Position numbers and translations under genes: made by a program. Positions 48,365 to 54,584 of a stretch of 54,584 bases of DNA are shown here, one piece after another. The notes under the pieces were generated by a model. It had not been told where the DNA came from, did not search any database, and saw only the letters and a program-made list of their open reading frames with translations. The stretch lies in NCBI RefSeq assembly GCF_002727125.1, contig NZ_NHOA01000036.1, positions 1 through 54,584 on the forward strand, read 5' to 3'. The stretch is from Halorubrum persicum. Lineage in GTDB: Archaea > Halobacteriota > Halobacteria > Halobacteriales > Haloferacaceae. How positions within the stretch are numbered: the first letter of the stretch is position 1; every line of letters starts with the position of its first letter.

Positions 48365-50254
48365 ATGAACGTAGTACCGGACACCAGTGCGGTCGTGGAC
48401 GGCCGCGTGTCCGAACGCGTCGAGGACGGGACCTACGCGGCGGCGACGGTGCTCGTCCCGGAGGCCGTCGTCGGCGAGCTGGAGTCGCAGGCCAACGACG
48501 GGCTGGAGTCGGGGTGGGACGGGCTGAGCGAGCTCAAGCGGCTCGCCGACTTCGCCGACGACGGGACGATCGAACTGGAGTACGTCGGCGAGCGCGCCGA
48601 CGGTGACGCCCGATCGCACGCCTACGAGGGCGACGTGGACGCGCTGATCCGCGATACTGCGGCCGACCGCGACGCCACGCTCCTCTCCAGCGATGTCGTG
48701 CAGGCCGAGGTCGCCCGCGCGAAGGGGATCGACGTCGAGTACGTCGAGCCGGTGGCCCGCGGCGTCGTCGACGAGCTGCCGATACAGGAGTTTTTCACCG
48801 AGGAGACGATGTCGGTCCACCTCAAGACGGGGACCGTTCCGAAGGCGAAGCGCGGGGCGCTCGGCGAGATGCGCTACGTCGAAATCGCGGACGACCCCAC
48901 CGACGAGGCGCAGATGCGCGAGTGGGCCAACTCGATCGTCGACTTGGCGCGCCAGTCGAACGAGGGGTTCATCGAGCTCTCCGACGACGGGATGGACATC
49001 GTCCAGTTCCGGAACTACCGGATCGCGGTGGCGCGACCCCCGTTCGCCGACGGCTTCGAGATCACCGCCGTCCGACCTATCGCGAAGACGGACCTCGACG
49101 ACTACGAGTTCGCCGACGAACTGCGCGACCGGTTCGCGGAGCGGAAGCGCGGTGTGCTCATCTCCGGGTCGCCTGGCGCCGGGAAGTCGACGTTCGCGCA
49201 GGCGGTCGCGGAGTTCCTGAACGACAGCGACTACGCGGTGAAGACGATGGAGAAGCCGCGCGACCTCCAGGTCGGCCCGGAGATCACGCAGTACGGCGCG
49301 CTCGGCGGCGAGATGGAGAACACCGCGGACTCGCTGCTCCTCGTTCGGCCCGACTACACGATCTACGACGAGGTCCGGAAGACGAACGACTTCGAGGTGT
49401 TCTCGGACATGCGGATGGCCGGCGTCGGGATGGTCGGCGTCGTCCACGCCTCGCGCGCCATCGACGCGCTCCAGCGGCTCGTCGGCCGCGTCGAGCTCGG
49501 GATGATCCCGCAGATCGTCGACACCGTCGTCTACATCGAGGCCGGCGAGGTCCACACCGTCTACGACGTGGCGACGGAGGTGAAGGTGCCGGCGGGACTC
49601 ACCGCTGAGGACCTCGCACGACCGGTCATTCAGGTGTCGAACTTCGAGACGGGGCGCCCCGAGTACGAGATCTACACGTTCAACCGGCAGGTCGTCACGG
49701 TTCCGCTGAACGAAGACGGCGGCGAGGCCGAGTCCGAAACGGGCGTCGGTCGGATCGCGAAACAGGAGATCGAACGCGAGATCAAGTCGGTCGCACACGG
49801 CCACGTCGACGTCGAACTCAAGGGGAACGACGAGGCGGTGGTGTACGTCTCCGAAGGCGACATCGGCACCGTCATCGGCAAGGGCGGCGGCCGCATCAGC
49901 GACATCGAGAACCGGCTGGGGATCGAGGTCGACGTCCGCACGCACGACGAGAAACCCGGCGGCCGCGGGGGCGGGTCGGGCGGCGACGGGCGCGGCGCGA
50001 ACGGGCAGGGCGGACAGGTCGGCGAGGAGCGCGGCACCGTCGTGACCCCCGAGATAACCTCCCGGCACGTCGTCATCGACGTCGACGCCGGCGTCGGCGA
50101 GACGGTCGAGGTGCGCGCGGACGGCGAGTACCTCTTCACCGCCACCGTCGGCCGCGGCGGCGAGGTCCAGGTATCTCGCGGCTCCGCGATCGCCGAGGAG
50201 CTCGAGGACGCGATCGACCGGAAACGCACGGTGACGGTCGTTCCGGCTCGCTGA
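48365..50254 (+). CDS. PIN nuclease-ATPase-KH domain protein
   Basis: A 629-residue multidomain archaeal protein. The N-terminal PIN domain (about 1-130) keeps the acidic residues VVPDTSAVVDGRVSE and TLLSSDVVQAEVA. A VirB11/PilT-type ATPase follows, with Walker A at about 267-275 (SGSPGAGKSTF) and a Walker B-like DYTIYDEV. A KH domain (about 485-535; GTVIGKGGGRISDIENRLGIEVDV) binds RNA. A Gly-rich linker (about 536-555) and a C-terminal beta-rich domain end it. It is probably an RNA-processing ATPase or helicase-like nuclease. Its substrate is unknown. No antitoxin gene flanks it, so a VapC toxin role is unlikely. Confidence 0.85.
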   Translation: MNVVPDTSAVVDGRVSERVEDGTYAAATVLVPEAVVGELESQANDGLESGWDGLSELKRLADFADDGTIELEYVGERADGDARSHAYEGDVDALIRDTAADRDATLLSSDVVQAEVARAKGIDVEYVEPVARGVVDELPIQEFFTEETMSVHLKTGTVPKAKRGALGEMRYVEIADDPTDEAQMREWANSIVDLARQSNEGFIELSDDGMDIVQFRNYRIAVARPPFADGFEITAVRPIAKTDLDDYEFADELRDRFAERKRGVLISGSPGAGKSTFAQAVAEFLNDSDYAVKTMEKPRDLQVGPEITQYGALGGEMENTADSLLLVRPDYTIYDEVRKTNDFEVFSDMRMAGVGMVGVVHASRAIDALQRLVGRVELGMIPQIVDTVVYIEAGEVHTVYDVATEVKVPAGLTAEDLARPVIQVSNFETGRPEYEIYTFNRQVVTVPLNEDGGEAESETGVGRIAKQEIEREIKSVAHGHVDVELKGNDEAVVYVSEGDIGTVIGKGGGRISDIENRLGIEVDVRTHDEKPGGRGGGSGGDGRGANGQGGQVGEERGTVVTPEITSRHVVIDVDAGVGETVEVRADGEYLFTATVGRGGEVQVSRGSAIAEELEDAIDRKRTVTVVPAR

Positions 50255-50413
50255 GCTTCGCGCCGGCTCGCTGGCCGTCCGGGTTCCGTGCCCGCCTCGG
50301 TTGAGACTGCCGGGGGCCGTCACCGGGGCACCCGCAAACCGAAGCGGCTGAATGCCGTCGCGCGACGCGGATCGATTCGACGATCGTCGTACAAGTTCCT
50401 CCTGAAAGATAAC

Positions 50414-50423
50414 GCTTTTTTGG
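50414..50423 (+). promoter_or_regulatory. TATA-like element of citrate synthase
   Basis: gcttttttgg 22-31 bases before the ATG at 50445. Confidence 0.5.
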
Positions 50424-50444
50424 TGGTGGTCGGAAGGTCACAGC

Positions 50445-51593
50445 ATGTCAGACGAGTTAAAGCGCGGGCTCGAAGGCGTCCTCGTCGCGGAGTCGGATCT
50501 GAGCTACGTCGACGGTGAGGTCGGCAAGCTCGTGTACCGTGGCTACGACATCGAGGACCTCGCGCGCGGCGCGAGCTACGAAGAGGTGCTGTACCTCCTC
50601 TGGCACGGGTCGCTTCCGACACGCGACGAACTCGACGCCTTCACCGCGGACCTGGCCGCCGAACGCGCCGTCGACGACGGCGTGCTCGAGACCGTTCGGA
50701 CGCTCGCCGACGCGGGCGAACGCCCGATGGCCGCCCTGCGGACCGCGGTCTCCATGCTGTCGGCGTACGAGCCCGAGGAGGACGCGGACCCCGCGGACCT
50801 CGACGCGACGCTCCGGAAGGGTCGCCGGATCACGGCGAAGATCCCGACGATCCTCGCCGCCTTCGAGCGCGCCCGGCAGGGCGAAGACCCGGTCGCGCCC
50901 GACCCGGAACTGTCGCACGCCGCGAACTTCCTCTACATGCTCACCGGAACCGAGCCCGACGAGGTGAGCGCCGAGACGTTCGATATGGCGCTGACGCTCC
51001 ACGCCGACCACGGGTTCAACGCCTCGACGTTCACGGCGATCGTGATCGGCTCGACGATGGCGGACGTGTACTCCGGCGTCACCGGCGGGATCGGCGCGCT
51101 CTCGGGTCCCCTCCACGGCGGTGCGAATCAGGACGTGATGGAGGTGCTTCAGGAGGTCGACTCCTCCGACAAGGACCCGGTGCAGTGGGTGAAAGACGCC
51201 CGCGAGGACGGGCGCCGTATCCCCGGCTTCGGCCACCGCGTCTACAAGGTGAAGGACCCCCGCGCGAACATCCTCGAGGAGAAGCTCCGCGACCTCTCGG
51301 AGTCGTCCGGCGACACGAAGTGGCTCGACTACACCACCGCGATCGAGGAGTACCTCACCGACCAGGGGCTGCTCGACAAGGGGATCGCCCCGAACGTCGA
51401 CTTCTACTCCGGCTCCGTCTACGACTCGCTCGGCATCCCGGTCGACATGTACACCCCCATCTTCGCGATGAGCCGCGTCGGCGGCTGGATCGCCCACGTC
51501 GTCCAGTACCAGGAGGACAACCGCCTCATCCGCCCGCGGGCGCGGTACACGGGCCCCACGGAGTCCGAGTTCGTCCCGATCGACGATCGGTGA
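50445..51593 (+). CDS. gltA: Citrate synthase
   Basis: A 382-residue type II-like citrate synthase of the short archaeal and Gram-positive form. It condenses acetyl-CoA with oxaloacetate. The catalytic His and Asp residues are in LHADHGFNASTF, GPLHGGANQDVM, RIPGFGHRVYKVKDPR and APNVDFYSGSVYDSLG. The same fold in 2-methylcitrate synthase cannot be told apart by eye; the single copy and central length make citrate synthase more likely. It has a TATA-like element 22-31 bases upstream. It ends six bases from the convergent SDR gene. Confidence 0.92.
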   Translation: MSDELKRGLEGVLVAESDLSYVDGEVGKLVYRGYDIEDLARGASYEEVLYLLWHGSLPTRDELDAFTADLAAERAVDDGVLETVRTLADAGERPMAALRTAVSMLSAYEPEEDADPADLDATLRKGRRITAKIPTILAAFERARQGEDPVAPDPELSHAANFLYMLTGTEPDEVSAETFDMALTLHADHGFNASTFTAIVIGSTMADVYSGVTGGIGALSGPLHGGANQDVMEVLQEVDSSDKDPVQWVKDAREDGRRIPGFGHRVYKVKDPRANILEEKLRDLSESSGDTKWLDYTTAIEEYLTDQGLLDKGIAPNVDFYSGSVYDSLGIPVDMYTPIFAMSRVGGWIAHVVQYQEDNRLIRPRARYTGPTESEFVPIDDR

Positions 51594-51599
51594 GGCGTC

Positions 51600-52439
51600 T
51601 CAGTCGGCCGCCTGTCCCCCGTCGACGGGGATCGTGTGGCCGGTGATGTAGGAGGCGTCCGACGAGCAGAGGAACGCCACGGGCCCCGCCATCTCCTCCG
51701 GATCGGCGATGCGGTCCATCGGCACGTCGCGCATCGTCGACGTGTCGAAGTCGGCCCGGAGCGTCCGGATCGCGGTTTTGACCAGCGCGATAGCGGACCT
51801 GAGCCGGTCGCGGAACGACGCGGGGCCGGCGCTGCCCGACCCCCCGAGAAGCCCCGACTGAATGTTCGTCTTCGTCGGTCCCGGCGCGATTGCGTTCACG
51901 CGGATTCCCCGGCTCGCGTTCTCCAGCGCGACCGACTTCGTGAGTCCGACGACGCCGTGCTTGCTGGCCGCGTAGCTCGAGAGGCCGCCCATCCCGACGA
52001 GCCCGGCCATCGAGGCGGTGTTCACGATCGCACCGTGGCCCTGGCGTTTCATCACGGGAAGCTCCGCCTTCAGACAGTTCCAGACGCCCTTCAGGTTCAC
52101 GTCCATCAGTTGGTCCCACTTCTCTGCCGTCACCTCGGTCGTTTCCACGAAGTCGGTGAGGATCCCGGCGTTGTTGTGTGCGATGTCGAGGCTCCCGTAG
52201 GTTTCGACCGCGGCGTCGACCATCTCCTCAACGGAGGACGGGTCGGCCACGTCGACCGTAACGAACGTCGCGTCCCCGCCCGCGTCGGCGATCTGGTCGA
52301 CGGTCTCGCGCCCGGCGTCGGGGGCGATGTCGGCGACGACGACGTTCGCTCCCTCCTCGGCGAAGCGGAGCGCCGTGGCCCGCCCGATCCCGGAGCTGGC
52401 GCCCGTCACGATCGCGGTTTTCCCGGCGAATCGGTTCAT
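51600..52439 (-). CDS. Short-chain dehydrogenase/reductase
   Basis: A 279-residue SDR. The NAD(P)-binding GASSGIG is at about 14-20, ADIA (Asp after strand 2) suggests NAD preference, NNAG at about 90-93, the catalytic Ser in NTASMAG and the Tyr-Lys in [20 protein letters not shown] is the usual C-terminal word. A longer linker (about 195-235) precedes the last strand. The substrate is not clear; it resembles general glucose or 3-ketoacyl dehydrogenases. It overlaps the M42 peptidase by four bases, so one operon is likely. Confidence 0.88.
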   Translation of the reverse strand: MNRFAGKTAIVTGASSGIGRATALRFAEEGANVVVADIAPDAGRETVDQIADAGGDATFVTVDVADPSSVEEMVDAAVETYGSLDIAHNNAGILTDFVETTEVTAEKWDQLMDVNLKGVWNCLKAELPVMKRQGHGAIVNTASMAGLVGMGGLSSYAASKHGVVGLTKSVALENASRGIRVNAIAPGPTKTNIQSGLLGGSGSAGPASFRDRLRSAIALVKTAIRTLRADFDTSTMRDVPMDRIADPEEMAGPVAFLCSSDASYITGHTIPVDGGQAAD

Positions 52440-53488
52440 AGCGTGTAGTCGTGCTCGCCGGTCTCTGACTCTAAGAACGCCGTCAGTAGGTCGATCGTCG
52501 CGGTCACGTCGCCGCCGTCGGCCGTCTCGGTGACGGTGTGGAGGTACCGGGTCGGGACCGAGATGGCCCCGACGGGTTTGGCACCCGCGGTGTTCTGGAA
52601 GCCGGCGGTGTCGGTGCCGCCCGCGGGCAACACCTCGTGCTGGTGGTCGATCCCCTCCTCCTCGGCGACCGCGGTGAGTCGCCTGTGGACCTTCGGGCTG
52701 GTGATCACCGAGGAGTCCTTCAGCTTGACCGCGGTGCCCTCGCCAAGTTCGGTCACCGCGTCCGCCGCGTCGCCGATCTGCGGCACGTCGTTCGCGACGG
52801 TCACGTCGAGGGCGAGCGCGAGGTCGGGGTCGATGTCGACGCCGAGCGCGGTCGCGCCGCGGAGCCCGACCTCCTCCTGGACCGTCGCCGCGAAGTGGAT
52901 CGTCACGTCGGGCGATTCGATCCGCGCCGCGGCCTCGAGCGTCGCGAACAGGCAGATCCGGTCGTCGAGCGACTTCCCCGTGATCCGGTCGCCCATGCGG
53001 GTCGTCGTCTGGTCGAGGGTGACGAGGTCGCCGACGCCGACGAGCTCCTCGACCGCCTCGGCGTCGCGCCCCACGTCGATGAACACGTCCGAAACCTCGT
53101 CCTCCTGTTCCGCCTGCTCGTCCGTGAGCGTGTGCGGCGGGACGGAGCCGATGACGCCGGTGAGATCCTCCTCCCCGTGGACGGTGACGCGCTGGGCGCG
53201 GAGCACCCGGGCGTCGAACCCGCCGAGCGGGTCCACCTGCACGAACCCCTCGTCGGTGACGTGTCGGACCATGAACCCGATCTCGTCCATGTGGGCCGCG
53301 ACGGCGACCGAGTAGTCGGAGTCGCCCTCGATCGTGGCGACGACGTTCCCCATCGCGTCGGTGCGGACGCGGTCGGCGCGGTCGGCGAACTCGCGGCGGA
53401 CGATCTCGCGGACCTCGTCTTCGTATCCCGGAACGCCTCGGGCCTCGGTCAACTCGCACAGCAGGTCGTAATCGAAGTTGAACGACAT
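52436..53488 (-). CDS. M42-family metallopeptidase/endoglucanase-like aminopeptidase
   Basis: A 350-residue M42 peptidase with two zinc sites: His in [11 protein letters not shown], Asp in SLDDRICLF, the Glu pair in [11 protein letters not shown], Asp in [11 protein letters not shown] and His in PTRYLHT. M42 enzymes form dodecameric tetrahedra and cut N-terminal residues from peptides. The 3' end overlaps the SDR start (ATGA). Start: ATG 53488 with a GAGGG site eight bases before it; ATG 53509 would add seven charged residues. No TATA box is evident at the expected distance. Confidence 0.88.
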   Translation of the reverse strand: MSFNFDYDLLCELTEARGVPGYEDEVREIVRREFADRADRVRTDAMGNVVATIEGDSDYSVAVAAHMDEIGFMVRHVTDEGFVQVDPLGGFDARVLRAQRVTVHGEEDLTGVIGSVPPHTLTDEQAEQEDEVSDVFIDVGRDAEAVEELVGVGDLVTLDQTTTRMGDRITGKSLDDRICLFATLEAAARIESPDVTIHFAATVQEEVGLRGATALGVDIDPDLALALDVTVANDVPQIGDAADAVTELGEGTAVKLKDSSVITSPKVHRRLTAVAEEEGIDHQHEVLPAGGTDTAGFQNTAGAKPVGAISVPTRYLHTVTETADGGDVTATIDLLTAFLESETGEHDYTL

Positions 53489-53595
53489 GTCGCCCTCTCG
53501 GTCGCCCATCGACAAAGTTCCGCAGGATCCGGGGTACCCCCTCGTCTCGGTCGTTCTGCTGAGAACCCTCAACCGGTTTAGGGTTGTTCCGCAAC

Positions 53596-53603
53596 GCTTT
53601 TGC
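53596..53603 (+). promoter_or_regulatory. TATA-like box of the MTH865-family gene
   Basis: gcttttgc 24-31 bases before the ATG at 53627; it decides for this start over an ATG at 53600. Confidence 0.5.
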
Positions 53604-53626
53604 GGTCGCTCCCGGGACGTGGGTGT

Positions 53627-53884
53627 ATGACAGACGTGAAAGCGGAACTCCGCGAACAGTTCTTGGAGGCCTTCGGCGGCGCCGACTTCCCGGTCGAGAA
53701 CCAGATGGATCTGGTCCCCGCGCTTCCGGACGGACCGGGCACGAAGTTCGAGGCCGGCGACGTGAGCTTCACCGCGATGGAGATGGCCGCGAAGCTCGGC
53801 AGCGAGCAGGAGTTCCCCTACGACACCCCCGAAGCGCTCGTCGACGACATCATCGACGGACTCGAGGCGAAGGGGATGCTCTGA
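53627..53884 (+). CDS. MTH865-family small protein
   Basis: An 85-residue protein matching the archaeal MTH865 family, a small helical fold related to EF-hand-like domains. The words ELREQFLEAFGGADFPVENQMDLV and FTAMEMAAKLGSEQEFPYDTPEALVDDI fit. Calcium ligands are not obvious and the family has no assigned function. Start at ATG 53627 by the TATA-like box and the conserved first helix. Confidence 0.82.
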   Translation: MTDVKAELREQFLEAFGGADFPVENQMDLVPALPDGPGTKFEAGDVSFTAMEMAAKLGSEQEFPYDTPEALVDDIIDGLEAKGML

Positions 53885-53967
53885 CGCGTCGGCGAACGCT
53901 GCCCCTTCCTCAGTCGCGTAGTCCACCGCCAGCCGCTGCCGAACCGACCGGCTGACCCCGCCGAGGG

Positions 53968-53975
53968 GTTGATAC
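53968..53975 (+). promoter_or_regulatory. TATA box of the edge J-domain gene
   Basis: gttgatac 23-30 bases before the GTG at 53998. Confidence 0.5.
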
Positions 53976-53997
53976 GCTCGGAGCCGTAACTGCGAGC

Positions 53998-54584
53998 GTG
54001 GTCGTCGAGCTCATCGGTCTCCTGCCGCCGTGGGTCGCGTTGGGCCTCGCGCTCGGTGCCGTCGCGTCCGCGCTCGTCGCGCTCGCCTTCTACCTCGGGG
54101 ACCGGTACGTGGGCCCCGCCCCGAGCGACGGCGCCGGCGGTGCCGGCCCGGGAGGCGCCGGGCGCGCCCCCGGCGAGCGACGGCGGCGGGAGATCCGCGA
54201 GTACCTGCGAGCGATCGGCGAGCGGTTCGACGAGAACCACGCGTTCGACGGCGTGGCGGTTCCCTTCTACCTCCCCGAACGCGGCGTCGCCATCACCTTC
54301 GACGCGCACGACTACTTCAGACTGGAGGGGGAGGGGATCTACACCGTCCTCTGTGAACACGAGATGCCCGGCCGCGGGCTCGGTCGACGGCTCCCCTTCG
54401 ACGTGACCGAACCCGAGTGGGCAACGGGCGGGGGTGCCGGGAGGGGCGGGCAGCGCGTCGGCGCAGCCGGCCGCGCCGCCGATCGGATCGGCCGAGCGAG
54501 CAGCGCGGGCGGGCAAGACCCCGTCGCGGCCGCCTTCGCCGAACTCGACGTGGCGACCGACGCCGACGCCGCCGAGGTGAAGCG
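53998..54584 (+). CDS. Membrane-anchored J-domain protein, cut by window edge
   Basis: An open frame from a GTG at 53998 runs off the window after 195 codons without a stop. Residues 5-33 form a hydrophobic helix (LPPWVALGLALGAVASALVALAFYLG). A Gly/Ala/Pro-rich linker follows, then a charged domain with NHAFDGVAVPFYLPERGVAITFDAHDYF and YTVLCEHEMPGRGLGRRLPFDV. The last bases read FAELDVATDADAAEVKR, the usual start of a J domain in haloarchaeal proteins. I infer a membrane-tethered DnaK co-chaperone, but the diagnostic HPD would lie beyond the edge. Confidence 0.72.
   Translation, partial: MVVELIGLLPPWVALGLALGAVASALVALAFYLGDRYVGPAPSDGAGGAGPGGAGRAPGERRRREIREYLRAIGERFDENHAFDGVAVPFYLPERGVAITFDAHDYFRLEGEGIYTVLCEHEMPGRGLGRRLPFDVTEPEWATGGGAGRGGQRVGAAGRAADRIGRASSAGGQDPVAAAFAELDVATDADAAEVK

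Noticed and set aside
48365..48760. VapC toxin with antitoxin
   Set aside because: The PIN domain is part of a 629-residue ATPase-KH protein and no antitoxin gene flanks it.

Overview
The window is a gene-dense, GC-rich stretch of a halophilic archaeal chromosome. The class Halobacteria is well supported: nearly all proteins are strongly acidic, TATA boxes sit 25-32 bases upstream of start codons (leaderless mRNAs), and archaeal families are present (SRP19, Gar1, MBF1, CetZ-type tubulin, archaeal AlaRS and TIM, presenilin-like PSH, AglJ, a Nuo complex without E/F/G). A Halorubrum-like member is my best guess from overall style only; genus was not tested. I see no rRNA, tRNA, CRISPR array, insertion sequence or prophage. 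This is mostly core genome.

Layout. 0.16-1.7 kb: a PUA-domain protein and an HD phosphohydrolase. 2.0-8.2 kb: a lysine/diaminopimelate cluster dapA-dapB-dapD-lysA-dapF-dapE encoding most of the bacterial succinylase route. A possible 24-codon leader ORF with adjacent AAA-AAA lysine codons precedes dapA. 8.2-9.9 kb: NYN nuclease-like, truncated AMP-ligase-like and cupin proteins. 10-14 kb: dnaJ, dnaK and tpiA on the minus strand; a palindrome and TATA element lie upstream of dnaK. 14.2-19.1 kb: DICT sensor plus DsbB-like protein, MBF1, aroA and a presenilin-type protease, then a 0.6-kb gene-free stretch with a candidate structured RNA. 19.2-22.1 kb: nitrilase, SRPBCC, winged-helix, a tiny membrane protein and a PhoU-type regulator. 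22.3-27.4 kb: CheY-like protein, AglJ glycosyltransferase, AI-2E-type transporter, divergent tubulin/FtsZ-like protein and an internally duplicated protein.

27.5-30.7 kb: purK and purE flank a Tat-type PQQ-repeat lipoprotein. 30.9-41.2 kb: the operon nuoA-B-CD-H-I-J1-J2-K-L-M-N, respiratory complex I without the NADH-oxidising module. Its internal genes carry strong Shine-Dalgarno sites, unlike the leaderless genes around it. 41.3-50.3 kb: zinc-ribbon protein, gar1-srp19, a PAS histidine kinase, alaS, an alpha/beta-hydrolase-fold protein lacking the nucleophile serine, a class I glutamine amidotransferase and a PIN-ATPase-KH protein. 50.4-54.6 kb: citrate synthase, SDR dehydrogenase plus M42 peptidase, an MTH865-family protein, and a membrane-anchored J-domain protein cut by the window edge.

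The items I would check first are the candidate minus-strand RNA near 18.9-19.1 kb, the putative dap leader peptide, the hydrolase without its nucleophile, the divergent tubulin and the operator-like palindrome upstream of dnaK. All functional calls come from reading the sequence; no database search was run.
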